Virus record (IMG/VR): IMGVR_UViG_3300006332_000025
Span: 1-25,925 of that record
Direction: 5' to 3' (one strand)
Source: a virus
Length of the DNA: 25,925 nucleotides
In this document: in pieces, positions 12,001 through 16,873 of the stretch
How positions within the stretch are numbered: the first letter of the stretch is position 1
How the letters are laid out: every line of letters begins with the position of its first letter
Position numbers and translations under genes: made by a program
The notes under the pieces: generated by a model
Database searches by the model: none
Told to the model about the DNA's origin: nothing
The model's input: only the letters and a program-made list of their open reading frames with translations

Positions 12001-13640
12001 GCAATTGCTCCAGTTCCACCATCTTCTCTATTATCTACAATATAAACTGATGGAACATCATCATATCCCAAACCACCACTTAAAAGTTCAATAGAAGTAA
12101 TTCTACCATTAGAATCAACTACAGTTTCTAAAATTTGAGCAGATGTTGGATCAATAATTGCAATTCGAGGAGTAGTTAGATATCCTTGACCACCATTATC
12201 AATAACAATTGAAGTAACCTTACCATCAGTTAGAACTGAACGTAAATTTGCTTTTACAGGATTATCTCCTAATGGTTCATCAATATAAACTTCTGGTGGT
12301 GTAGTATAACCCTGTCCACCGTCTAATACTTCAATAGTTCCTGCAACACTAGTGCTACTAAGAGTAACAGTACCAAGTTTTGCACCACCAGGTTGTAAAA
12401 AAGAAACTCTGGGAATAAATGTATATCCACTTCCAGAATTTGTAATATTTACACTAGATACCTGTCCATTTGTAACAACTGCTTTTAATTCTGCCTGAAC
12501 AGAACCAGAACTAGTTGGTGCTTGAATAACAACAGTTGGAGGATTGGTATCACTATAACCTTTACCACCATCCAATAAAATAGAGTCCTTAACACCGTTT
12601 ACTAACGCAGAAGCAGATGCTCCATCTCCACTTGCACTAGAAATAGATACTTGAGGTGGATATTTGTATTCATATCCACTTCCTGTTTTATTAATTTCAA
12701 TCGATGTTAATTTTCCATCATTACTAACACGTGCATAACCAATTGCTCCAGAACCAAAAGAAGGAATTGGTGCTTCAATAGAATAAAGAGATAATATTCT
12801 TCCGTTTAATGGTGCTTCATTAAAAATGAAGATATCTGAGTCAATAAAGAAATCTTTTTTTGGTTCAAGTAATTTATTATCATAAACTGCTAAAATATAC
12901 TCATCCGCAACAGGTTCGTACTTTTCTCCATTTCTTTGAATACGGAAATTAGTCTTAGAATCTCCGAAATCTGGAGAAATATCATCAATAGCAACAATAT
13001 TATTCTCAAGAAAACCGTTTAAAAATGTAATAGATGTTAGACTAGTATCATCACCCAATTCTCTTACTCTTGGAGCAGTTGTAAAGACAATATTATCTTG
13101 ATCAACAGTATAATCAACACCAGGAATTAAAACTTCGCCATATAGACTAACAATTAAATGTTGTGCTGTTGGTGGTGAAACTGGGGAAGATTGAGAAGTA
13201 AGAGGAAATCTATCTGTAGTTCCATCAAAAGAATTAATGATTTGAGCAAGACCAATCCACTTTAATTTTACCTGTTCATAAGAAACACCAGGACTTAAAG
13301 CAACGTTTGGTGATGATGTACTTGATTCATAATAAATTACCTCATCACCAATTAAAATAGAACCATTTTTATCTAAAAAAGTATCAACACTCTCAACAAC
13401 GATTTCATCACTTTCTGCTGTAATTGCTTCTACTACCTTCGTAGTACCACCCAAAATATTAATATCCAGTTTGTCAATATCGAGATATTGCAAAAAGTTA
13501 TTAATAATATTTTGACCCAATCCAGTTTTTTCTTGAGACCTGTAATAGTACTCAATAAACTTATTGAACAGTGGATATTCTGTCTTTAGGAACTCAGGAG
13601 ATTGAGAAGCAATCGACTGGGAAACTTTATTAATATTCAT
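1..13640 (-). CDS. Giant gp7-like baseplate wedge/adhesin protein, 3' end beyond window
   Basis: The frame starts at the ATG at 13640, six bases after the gp6 stop, and stays open to the left edge, giving at least 4,546 codons; T4 gp7 has about 1,030. Residues ~14-56 (SPEFLKTEYPLFNKFIEYYY) and ~686-713 (DFYSTKGTSFSIAYLFKLLY) resemble the gp7 C-terminal region as I recall it, and T4 order is also 25-6-7. Then follow, by rough residue: GSGY repeats ~317-607, ~1127-1334, ~1660-1808 and ~3023-3232; a YHYH-type segment ~1414-1520 (GWAFDGNPIYGPYGY); an EF-hand-like loop 1602-1613; a propeller-like stretch ~1824-2163; LamG-like domains ~2194-2414 and ~4174-4329; and a ~92-residue repeat near the end. 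The start has only a weak ribosome site, so coupling to gp6 is likely. Its role is inferred: joining the baseplate wedge to a long surface-binding or scaffolding extension. I saw no frameshift; the frame agrees at both ends. Confidence 0.85.
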   Translation of the reverse strand, partial: MNINKVSQSIASQSPEFLKTEYPLFNKFIEYYYRSQEKTGLGQNIINNFLQYLDIDKLDINILGGTTKVVEAITAESDEIVVESVDTFLDKNGSILIGDEVIYYESSTSSPNVALSPGVSYEQVKLKWIGLAQIINSFDGTTDRFPLTSQSSPVSPPTAQHLIVSLYGEVLIPGVDYTVDQDNIVFTTAPRVRELGDDTSLTSITFLNGFLENNIVAIDDISPDFGDSKTNFRIQRNGEKYEPVADEYILAVYDNKLLEPKKDFFIDSDIFIFNEAPLNGRILSLYSIEAPIPSFGSGAIGYARVSNDGKLTSIEINKTGSGYEYKYPPQVSISSASGDGASASALVNGVKDSILLDGGKGYSDTNPPTVVIQAPTSSGSVQAELKAVVTNGQVSSVNITNSGSGYTFIPRVSFLQPGGAKLGTVTLSSTSVAGTIEVLDGGQGYTTPPEVYIDEPLGDNPVKANLRSVLTDGKVTSIVIDNGGQGYLTTPRIAIIDPTSAQILETVVDSNGRITSIELLSGGLGYDDVPSVYIVDNREDGGTGAIATASVFNGKITDINISNFGSGYSSSNPPSIIIQNPPEARSSVQIGLNEVTGFTVSKKGTGYSKAKFEGCARAVSGIVEYTASGNAVFSNNTTAAVAAENAEVKCLDALFVKRLLDKYTEQFLPDVPELDYSKIDVRNAIKSVKDFYSTKGTSFSIAYLFKLLYGEQVTVSYPKDQIIKPSNATWSIDTILRATLVSGDPTNIKDGLLTQELSIADANIGAASALIENYISIKTSDVELFELVLSEETIDGTFVVPYKTKLAEPLGTTDSIITVDSTIGWPERNGEFLIGDSELIQYKEKSLNQFIECTRSVNNIVEDWDSATEVTSNLLVYVNKGTAQEVVLSVVGIVDAQQTSLTDTGSYYLKGDKLTVSKLGGTSVAPELTTWLYNVKKLIEVESITYGGVNNQFATVTCKNNHGLLVGDQVTLYGANPILFNGTFLVRSRDNALVFQYQLPQPAEVVPQGNILVSVDLNKGKSDTTAVLNSIGPYTTNIQNSFFSNDYVYVASTGIPNYSIGPFPGSALLPGNQRKLNRFPLNPETISVKNNITPGAIGTWINGTSVWSYKSDVTKTFGPVTSIDITNAGTDYDASNPPNIEITGGGGTGATGSVTVNGSITEIVVTDGGSGYTSSPLVSIVGGGGSGAAATAIVTKGVVSSILMNTNGTGYTSQPSITIVGGGGTGATATASVRGPVKSIAITSGGASYTSNPTVSLNSGSGAVAQAIVNNGRIISIAIISAGSGYTTAPEVTIQGDGFGAVARANIDLDGENAGRVTSVEIINRGINYIQGTTVINLTSVGSNATFTPNVFEWTYNLQETTTVDAAKGSVFAGYNNQYGGEYAHISNPQRLRYILGDNLFEQVGTGNILEQEDQLTHSPIIGWAFDGNPIYGPYGYSDPTDQSSTIAKLNTSFKLKTNLVFDASTNPAPVRTAGPLLSEEPAGKFIEDYEYSFGLGDLDQYNGRFCKTPDFPSGRYCYFITIDNSDAGLAQFPYVLGPTFNSIVDSWNLNKDAIQQNIPTGVVRYRDPYENVDIDVERAPNVSTNAITTEDGDILLFDIEDENKDGVISQEETDDPDQLLEESPLQLFDYFPKVKFDSKVDIEVETTTKFEDASVTGFTIEDAGTSYQVDDILVFDNADTDGSGVSARISKITGESVSAYTFETVEDKFYGVLTTSNPHNIVPGDSVFIDYTPVMDSTNKTFVVRQFKGIEQITIDQAGSGYDSEIPPTIVIDGDGQSGELRANVTPTGAINVVDIINSGSGYTKNPRVILSHPQVYKRADYYVSLVRHENYVKINDVVVNDLKEVFFCGKTLDAGGLEVAFVAKFSELGVKEWEKTIESIAGVNYTEFIKLDVSGNNIWVVGQNKPNIISLSAYNPDIILCKYVQADDGLSATLSFQKGYAGISGSTRSDNITTIKKYSDTRYIIGGYTNTNSSNPQDAFIASIDSAGSFAAKRKLASASGSEKITDLIVLSDAVYFLMEVSATDGAADSKLAFGKALVGTSEITIEWIKEIDNAAYSFRDTSLVVDEFDEFYITSTLALKTDNNIKDGFWVGKIDTSGDLIWNYRYSVASGNSIELASRSTIDIFGDLNLAFTKTNTTTNLKTVDTVKISYDGKLKKHTNTAFDQKNIEGITANAITVDNSGDPYIFGQTQWNRNEFLFDFTTGGNQTTDITGHYTPTILQAGDSVRFLADYAFIQGYQTASPTVWENAAIKIPAASLGTILSDSWTLEFMLYKNGSEYQSHSQTQYTLLNIGDATDATGGLWLYYDDSSGRLELVVTNNATAINSAGGALQSTLTTMYADNSWQFIAVKKDANVFTVYVNGISVLTGSIANTSLGGKDIHIGNIPGKGGTGAQFRKNEQFQGYIDNLRLKNRAVTPTVPSDVTTLPPIASYALAYDWTDDAWFTNYIERYDYIDYVGFGLKSDKDSDSDRLGDKGLQTNTQIGFVRTAITPVTGAALTVTNTTFALGSVGLQGLDYEDATINMTENTESLTYTNDEWSSRTATVPSPGSKKLNISAEINNRYYMKTTNTLKIDNIQELTLNQDFNITIGSKLVLNNTSGSFVNSGYVLREDTINNKVYVAVNNNAWSNDLNTGRLSTAQFDESSSYGIVGPIPYDVNVITDYNFIDKINTTPGTFDFDLADYNLDTTAATTGNGNLDEYATFKPFATEDYKVKIVAIAGASSFIPGSVVDITASDISFNTAKSTAQITNLTGVTKITLISTLDKILQVTAVSNTDEVYIITSDRHYFSVGDNINIDGNPTQEFGGTVYDEYDGSFVVNTVVSNKEFTYKLDAVAQTDPSITAGNVNIFAKSPVLKMYYGHQYLFDVSHSSMAGTNLSFSRDNLYKLEYSFNSIERVGTPGVTGQGQPSPTIKLKVDKGIVTNISYYFDPSRTGTDSPIDSNSYLDIVDSPYLGTFDITSTAGGTITQGPNIFKFLLANEPEGSANIITTTYTTSSKKAVGSIGDIRLINSGGFYSKLPIVTGIQSSRKIERIEIEEPGTEYAPGVYTSVPISGDGEGGFVQITVADGQDEEGTTIPGQIQVVDITSPGKGYTTASIDIESIEGILGSGLTGSGAVINVVIPAFGTGAVIFAKGTNVGKIKKLKNNNFGYDYTHDYTLRPEITFPINAQLTSTSILDSITVTDPGSGYSQSPAVLLSGGGGSGAIAEATIRNGRIESIIIKDPGAGYSSSPTVELRSSFNYVVNLDLGLLQFAFPHGIVNGSEVILNVVDTGEGTEFPLSSGATGRLNGNTTYYAITGTANSLEPDQMKLAITAANAELGDGLAFVNAGEGRQQVLTKAFGATAEANVVTSTFLEGELVYQGSSLDTATATGYVSTNEGWQIGPRILKIVNYDNTFTKGESITGVISKSSGVISDLNIAKGVLEIGPITKTTGQFIDDVGKPSEIIQKIQDSYYYQDFSYAVKSSVSIGDWKDILIKNVHPASFKVFGELNLEDYGYIANKEIDFELTKSVELTREAVVPNIQNFALAEPIYSEFNNTEVLFRQKRLTSSENILTSVVQRLDDISGQFDGVKTQFPLTVNSGENVIASGDQLLIVLNGVAQTPNTSFEVQGDSIVFAEPPKPPASVKYVSVTIAAQATKDFELSFTSGIFPNIGNSLVGVVSTARLTVTSVSGNVISGFVTQGTFIIGENCQVGATGFSGTLSSVTDVTSTGLFLFNEKVTNLSGDTAKVETSNLETGQETPVAKLRYSIGAATTDIELVAITDAGGAVPAGSFTLNDDYQIGSEIVTVTQVVNGSDSTTITVTRGVSGTTQVSQQENTPIYSTEISVTDTLTLSKTTGTYQSTPGLYDIQLNDYIIGAKSGVVAKITATSAYQDPVTNEFIEQVNISEGSSFFGLLFNRLASISYPNKVLDNISESQVSIVDFTDNLTAFDSSFPPSEAISNNILIYDNESGNFTDEEFIRNYKLDYGGNSGGEFGNSDKINVNKLTFKDSVGSGFLSRGQVIRTTDTKAEIVGYNASQKTAFLGKIGRSSYDGNDYHTAKFVGSSQINTSNKKYGTACLALSPGASAHTFVSGVTNAIIASNGATGSFTAATGTTYNPFTGDMVIEIGTHTLTTSNKVTILDSGVVFTCAQDGNTANKAYPRATDPSSGLALTITAETDTTITVNVGAVAIDGYLTVPTSTEFGFGTGAFTIECWIKLNTIAAGSKTIFDMRSGATELAPYLYVDGANIKYFNNGSVTITGATNLVVGTWYHVAISRSGTDTKLFLNGTQEGSSYSDSSNYGSTKPIRIGGDYAGSAITTGYVDEFRVSNTARYTTTFNAPDGVFQGDADAKLLIHFDGTDGQTYTEDWSGGESLTTGEEFNNDSILETTRAIGRHTYDGGTSSNAITITAGSVNKDVTDATYDYETGELVLTIGSHSFTTSDTLTIGANKLSFTCTLDNNATSHTYPRTTDPAYGTVLAISAVTGTTVTVNVGIASKGFVKKTHRYLDAADLILKNSDFIKKEVVYQMRQRYPELVILGTRYTPTAATYDAATGLLSMTV
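205..480 (-). repeat. ~92-residue protein repeat, copy 2
   Basis: This is the second copy of a ~276-base coding repeat in the giant protein. It contains YDYETGELVLTIGSH, then FTCTLDN, YPRTTDP and a TVTVNVG end. The copies match in protein pattern rather than base by base. A third copy begins at the left edge (positions 1-57, with the same Y-D-x-x-T-G-x-L-x-x-T-V pattern) and is cut by the window, so more copies may follow. Confidence 0.7.
655..1120 (-). other. LamG/concanavalin-like domain in giant protein
   Basis: The translated stretch (residues ~4174-4329) has the usual LamG-like jelly-roll landmarks in order: FTIECWIKLNT, a WYHVAISRSG strand, KLFLNGTQEG, RIGGD and a closing GYVDEFRVSNTARY. 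Such domains bind sugars or surfaces in many phage and bacterial adhesins. It lies between copies 1 and 2 of the ~92-residue repeat. Boundaries are approximate. Confidence 0.7.
1127..1402 (-). repeat. ~92-residue protein repeat, copy 1
   Basis: This is the first copy of the repeat described at 205-480, with the same length of about 276 bases. Shared landmarks are Y-x-x-x-T-G-[DE]-[LM]-V, IGTHTLTTS, FTCAQDGNTA, YPRATDP and TTITVNVG. It directly precedes the second LamG-like domain. Confidence 0.7.
3945..4570 (-). repeat. GSGY repeat cluster 4 in giant protein
   Basis: About five copies of a 25-40-residue repeat lie here. Its core is [DNS]-x-G-x-G-Y-[ST]-x-x-P-x-[VI]-x-[IL], usually followed by GGGG[ST]GA and a hydrophobic strand. 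Clear members are DPGSGYSQSPAVLLSGGGGS and DPGAGYSSSPTVEL. Limits are approximate. Confidence 0.7.
6400..7060 (-). other. LamG-like domain in giant protein (first)
   Basis: Residues ~2194-2414 hold a LamG-like pattern: SWTLEFMLYKNGS, NSWQFIAVKKDANVFTVYVN, HIGNIPG and the closing FQGYIDNLRLKNRAVTP. This is the same architecture as the domain at 655-1120 but diverged. The role is inferred to be surface or glycan binding. Confidence 0.6.
7150..8170 (-). other. Propeller-like repeat region in giant protein
   Basis: Residues ~1824-2163 read as a run of short blade-like units. The recurring pattern is a hydrophobic strand, D-x-x-G, then a W or K strand, for example AFVAKFSELGVKEWEKTI, IWVVGQNKP, YIIGGYTNT and VGKIDTSGDLIWNYRYS. 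This resembles SBBP/PQQ-type beta-propeller blades. The call rests on pattern only, and the blade count is not resolved. Confidence 0.45.
8218..8660 (-). repeat. GSGY repeat cluster 3 in giant protein
   Basis: Three diverged copies of the GSGY repeat lie here: DAGTSYQVDDILVF, QAGSGYDSEIPPTIVIDGDG and NSGSGYTKNPRVIL. They lie between the EF-hand-like loop and the propeller-like stretch. Confidence 0.6.
8802..8837 (-). other. EF-hand-type calcium-binding loop
   Basis: Residues 1602-1613 read DENKDGVISQEE. This matches the canonical 12-residue EF-hand or dockerin loop at every ligand position: D1, N3, D5, G6, I8, S9 and E12. Only one loop is visible and flanking helices are not obvious, so it may be a lone structural calcium site of the kind found in adhesins. 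Confidence 0.55.
9080..9400 (-). other. YHYH-type domain in giant protein
   Basis: Residues ~1414-1520 begin with HSPIIGWAFDGNPIYGPYGY, the hallmark of the YHYH family, and end with FPSGRYCYFITID, which fits the family's closing aromatic strand. YHYH domains occur in secreted proteins of bacteria and algae and in marine phage structural proteins. Their function is poorly defined. Confidence 0.65.
9655..10262 (-). repeat. GSGY repeat cluster 2 in giant protein
   Basis: This is the most regular cluster, with five clear copies plus one diverged one. Examples are DGGSGYTSSPLVSIVGGGGS, TNGTGYTSQPSITIVGGGGT and SAGSGYTTAPEVTIQGDG. The spacing is about 34 residues per unit. The GGGG runs are encoded by the ccaccaccacc tracts near 9,970, 10,090 and 10,200. 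Confidence 0.75.
11820..12695 (-). repeat. GSGY repeat cluster 1 in giant protein
   Basis: About eight copies occupy residues ~317-607, between the two gp7-like segments. They include KTGSGYEYKYPPQVSI, DGGKGYSDTNPPTVVI, NSGSGYTFIPRVSF, DGGQGYTTPPEVYI and NFGSGYSSSNPPSIII. The repeats therefore seem to be inserted into the wedge portion as well as the extension. Confidence 0.7.
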
Positions 13641-13646
13641 CTAACT

Positions 13647-15677
13647 TTAGAAGCAACTAGAATCGTTGATTGAACCAGGGTTTGATATAGCAGGAATATC
13701 AAGAATAGCAGGAATTACATTGAAATCCGTTGGTGTCAAACTATTTAGTGGGACTGTAGGAGGTACAACTGTTCCAACAGGAGCAACTGTAACTGCTGGA
13801 TTAACTATATTGATAATAGTTCCAGGAGTTGTTGCTGGAATAGTCGAATTATTAGCAGGAATAAATTGAACTGGAATTTGAAGATCTGTTGGTAACAGTG
13901 TACTATCAGTAACTTCACCAATTCCAGTTACATCATCAGTAATAGTTACTGCACCAGCAAGAAAAATTCCTCCTCCAGCATTGATAACATTAACTGGACC
14001 AAAGCAAATCTCACCAGTTTCATAATTTACTGTTCCTGCAGTATCACTTGTATAAATTTTACGAATACCAGTATTGTAGAACGTTCTCAAGTTTCCATAA
14101 CCATCATCTTCAAACTGTTGATCAACACCAGGTCTATCAGCAGTTCTAAATGTACCAGATAGGATTACAGGTTCCTTTTTACAACTTCCATCACCTTCAT
14201 CTTGACTAGGAGCACTATCATATAGATTACCTCCTGTAGAAACACAATATGTGTTTGTTTGGTTTGAATCTGGTTTTATATACTTCAAAATAGTTGTTTG
14301 AAGTGAAGTATCAGTAACACACTTATTAGAAAGTGTAATTGCCTTCTCAAGTTGTTGTGCTCTAAAAGTTGAATTAAAATTATTAATTTGTGTCTGTATT
14401 CCCCAATCACTAATTGCCTTACTAATATCGGTTTCAATTTCACTAGCATTTGATCCACAACCAGTATCATATAGTGCAAATACGTTTACATTGATATACA
14501 CATCATCAGGATCAGTTACAATAGGATCGATAGATGCCATTGCATATGGTCTCAAATCAGCAGCAATTTGCTTCTTAGTTGCATCATTAAGATTTGATCC
14601 TGTTTTTGTTTTAATAACAACATAGACCTTTCCATATACAGGAGGATTCAATGCATCTCCACCATAAGCAACTACAGAATCTGCATTATCATAAATGTTT
14701 TTAGTAATAATTGCATAATCCTGAGCAGTTACTGCTCTATATTGAGCAGAGTAATATCTTGGTGCATTATACTTAATGGATTCAACAGTCTCTGCACTAT
14801 CTCCCTGTTGAGATTTTTGCTTAGTAACTATGTTAACACTAGCAGTAGGATACACTTTACCAGTACTATCTTCTATTTTTCCAATAAAACTAAAAGTACC
14901 AACTTGATTACCATCAGGTCCTGATGTAACCAAATACTCAAGATCGACAACCTCTCCGTCTTTTACTGCTCTACCAACACTATCATCACCAAATCTTATC
15001 TCATACCTCATATCCTCAGTCTCAGACAAGAAATATGAACGAGTTGTGGGTGTTACTGTAGCAACGGTTTCTGCACGACTATAGAGGTCATACTGAGTGG
15101 ATGATTCGTTTGGTCTTATTTTTACAACTAATGTTGAAATATCAGCATCCTCTGAAGGAATTTTATATGATTGCTTTGCAAATGTATTAACAATATATGA
15201 GAAAGTAACCAAAGACCCTTCATATATGGTAACTTTATCAAGTATAGCCTCACCTGTAGTTTGATTTACACTAACTGTAATATCATTTAAAATATTCCAA
15301 AGATATGCACCACCTGATGCTACAGCACCCTTTTTCAAAGTAACTGACGTTGGATATGACCCATTTGTTTGATCCGTTGTTAAATTCAGTTTTAAACAAG
15401 ATTTAGATGCACTAATAGATCTAGGCACATAATTCAATAACTTAGCAATATTAACAACATTATCCCGTACTGTAGCAGAAGGCAAAAATGCCTCATTCAT
15501 TGCCATATTTGCATTAAAAGCGGTATAATACGTGTTATATGCTAATAGATCAATTAAATACGACAATGATGATCCATCAAAATCATAATCAGTAAACTCA
15601 TTACGAGTTCTTAAATATGACTTTATTGAAGATTTTACATCTTCGAAATCTAATGCTGTTAGGTTATTTGGTTGCAT
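13647..15677 (-). CDS. 6: Baseplate wedge protein gp6
   Basis: The 676-residue product matches T4 gp6 in size (660) and position. The N-terminus (DFDGSSLSYLIDLLAYNTYY, AFNANMAMNEAFLPSATVRD) is the typical conserved start of gp6/baseplate J-like proteins. In T4, gp6 dimerises and joins gp7 to form the wedge core that surrounds the hub and moves during sheath contraction. Its ATG overlaps the gp25 stop by one base (TAATG), implying coupled translation, and its stop lies six bases before the giant gp7-like frame. Gly-, Pro- and Val-rich sequence after residue ~600 looks like a low-complexity linker; I know of no such tail in T4 gp6. No missing segment was seen. Confidence 0.92.
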   Translation of the reverse strand: MQPNNLTALDFEDVKSSIKSYLRTRNEFTDYDFDGSSLSYLIDLLAYNTYYTAFNANMAMNEAFLPSATVRDNVVNIAKLLNYVPRSISASKSCLKLNLTTDQTNGSYPTSVTLKKGAVASGGAYLWNILNDITVSVNQTTGEAILDKVTIYEGSLVTFSYIVNTFAKQSYKIPSEDADISTLVVKIRPNESSTQYDLYSRAETVATVTPTTRSYFLSETEDMRYEIRFGDDSVGRAVKDGEVVDLEYLVTSGPDGNQVGTFSFIGKIEDSTGKVYPTASVNIVTKQKSQQGDSAETVESIKYNAPRYYSAQYRAVTAQDYAIITKNIYDNADSVVAYGGDALNPPVYGKVYVVIKTKTGSNLNDATKKQIAADLRPYAMASIDPIVTDPDDVYINVNVFALYDTGCGSNASEIETDISKAISDWGIQTQINNFNSTFRAQQLEKAITLSNKCVTDTSLQTTILKYIKPDSNQTNTYCVSTGGNLYDSAPSQDEGDGSCKKEPVILSGTFRTADRPGVDQQFEDDGYGNLRTFYNTGIRKIYTSDTAGTVNYETGEICFGPVNVINAGGGIFLAGAVTITDDVTGIGEVTDSTLLPTDLQIPVQFIPANNSTIPATTPGTIINIVNPAVTVAPVGTVVPPTVPLNSLTPTDFNVIPAILDIPAISNPGSINDSSCF

Positions 15678-16096
15678 TACTCTGGTCTCTGTAAAACAAA
15701 TTCTATTGTTTCAACAATGGGTAAACCAACTATTTTATATTCAAGTGATACATTTAATTTATTTCCCTCATTGATTGGAGTAACCTCTACATTCGTAAGT
15801 TTTACTCTTGGTTCATATTGATTGATTGTCGTCCTTATTTCTTCCGCAATAGTATCTGCAGTAAATGCATCTAGCGGTTCAAATAAAAGTCTGTTTACGG
15901 ACGAACCGACTAACGGTTGAAACGGTTTTTCTCCAGGAGAGGTCAAAATTATGTTTTTGACTGCTTGTTTAATGGAGTTATCATTATGTACGACAGAAAG
16001 ATCGTCAGTGAAAGGATTTCTAGCAAAATTAACCGAGAAGTCTTTAAAACTTCTCGATCTTTTTAAGTCAGAACCCCCTATTTTTTTTAAAGCCAT
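15677..16096 (-). CDS. 25: Baseplate wedge protein gp25 (gpW/gp25 family)
   Basis: The 139-residue product is close to T4 gp25 (132). It has the gpW/gp25 core: SIKQAVKNIILTSPGEKPFQ, then GSSVNRLLFEPLDAFTADTI and a beta-rich C-terminus ending in VETIEFVLQRPE. The T/SxxGEKPFxPxxGS motif is typical of the family. It sits in the inner wedge next to gp6 and helps start sheath polymerisation. The start is supported by homology in feel and by the Lys/Arg-rich leader, but the purine-rich GGGAG directly abuts the ATG, which is unusually tight for a Shine-Dalgarno site. A late-type promoter candidate lies about 30 bases upstream. Confidence 0.93.
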   Translation of the reverse strand: MALKKIGGSDLKRSRSFKDFSVNFARNPFTDDLSVVHNDNSIKQAVKNIILTSPGEKPFQPLVGSSVNRLLFEPLDAFTADTIAEEIRTTINQYEPRVKLTNVEVTPINEGNKLNVSLEYKIVGLPIVETIEFVLQRPE

Positions 16097-16122
16097 CTCC
16101 CTATCAGGACTTTATACAATTA

Positions 16123-16130
16123 TATTTATC
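16123..16130 (-). promoter_or_regulatory. Candidate T4-type late promoter for gp25-gp6-gp7
   Basis: On the minus strand the sequence reads GATAAATA, one mismatch from the T4/cyanophage late -10 box TATAAATA. It overlaps the stop codon of the 48-residue gene and leaves a leader of about 20 bases before gp25. Late promoters of this type have no -35 box. An 8-mer in AT-rich DNA could be chance, so position is the main support. Confidence 0.4.
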
Positions 16131-16272
16131 GTCCTTGTCCACGATAACGCTTTTTTGCTCCATTTCTGCTTGTAGCAGAGTATTTTGAGTGCTTTCCTCT
16201 TCCTTGTCTAGTCTTCTTTGGGATTGCCTCTACATAAGAGCCACCTAAAAGACTTTGCTTCATTTTTGCCAT
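16126..16272 (-). CDS. Small basic protein, 48 residues
   Basis: The protein starts MAKMKQSLLGGSYVEAIPKK and continues with a strongly basic, Gly/Ser/Arg-rich tail (TRQGRGKHSKYSATSRNG, then AKKRYRGQGR). It carries about 15 Lys/Arg and only one Glu. A good ribosome site, GAGG, lies six bases before the ATG, and the start is just two bases from the PAAR stop, so it is co-translated with the spike gene. I do not recognise a named family. The composition would fit binding to DNA, RNA or an acidic protein partner. Its place between the spike tip and gp25 suggests a role in virion assembly, but that is inference. Confidence 0.8.
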   Translation of the reverse strand: MAKMKQSLLGGSYVEAIPKKTRQGRGKHSKYSATSRNGAKKRYRGQGR

Positions 16273-16274
16273 AA

Positions 16275-16856
16275 TTAACCTCTAGTACAACCTAAAAAAA
16301 CGTTTTTGCTGCATCCAGTTACTACTGAATTGCATGGATATGCCACAGTATTAGTGCCAAATGGATCTCCAAATACACCTGCTCTTCTTCCGTTAATAAA
16401 AACGGTCTTAATAGTAGCTTGATGTTGACGAGCGTGTCCTACAGCAGCCTCACGACCACCTCTAATACCAACTGTACACCAATAAGCAGGATTGGGAGTA
16501 CAACCTGGCGGACATTTTTTTGGAATTCCAGTATAACATGCTTTATGCACAGTTGGTGTTGGATGTGGAATTAATTCATCTTGATCGATAATAGGAATAA
16601 TCCTATTAATTAGGACATTTCTTACTATCGGTGATAAAGGAGTCTGTGGGCATGGTGGCCATAAAGTCGTGGAATCCATGAGTTTTACAGGTTTCATCAC
16701 GATCTTTGGATCCTTCGGTGGTTTTATACAACCAGGAAGAGTACCTCCTCCTAGTCCTGGATGGTGAGTTGATCCACATCCTGTTCCGTGTCCACTGCAA
16801 GTTCCCATGAACAGTGCAGCTGCACCCATACTTATTGGTCTTGCTGCTAATGGCAT
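16275..16856 (-). CDS. PAAR-motif spike tip protein
   Basis: This 193-residue protein is rich in Cys, His, Gly and Pro. The N-terminus (residues ~1-45) has small hydrophobic residues and the metal-ligand-like set C20, H23, C27, H31 and H32. The middle and end contain QHQATIKTVFINGRRAGVFG, the core pattern of PAAR proteins (V-x-I-N-G-R-x-A-x-x-x-D), and a late Cys cluster. PAAR proteins form the sharp, metal-bound cone at the tip of contractile tail spikes; T4 gp5.4 is the counterpart at about 97 residues, so this one is roughly twice as long. An AGGGAGG ribosome site lies about nine bases upstream, and it follows the 981-residue gene by 17 bases. Confidence 0.8.
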   Translation of the reverse strand: MPLAARPISMGAAALFMGTCSGHGTGCGSTHHPGLGGGTLPGCIKPPKDPKIVMKPVKLMDSTTLWPPCPQTPLSPIVRNVLINRIIPIIDQDELIPHPTPTVHKACYTGIPKKCPPGCTPNPAYWCTVGIRGGREAAVGHARQHQATIKTVFINGRRAGVFGDPFGTNTVAYPCNSVVTGCSKNVFLGCTRG

Positions 16857-16873
16857 TCTATTGTCCTCCCTTT

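Noticed and set aside
9655-12695. Repetitive DNA that might be taken for a CRISPR array or DNA repeat
   Set aside because: Unit lengths vary, similarity is at the protein level with synonymous differences, and the frame is maintained.
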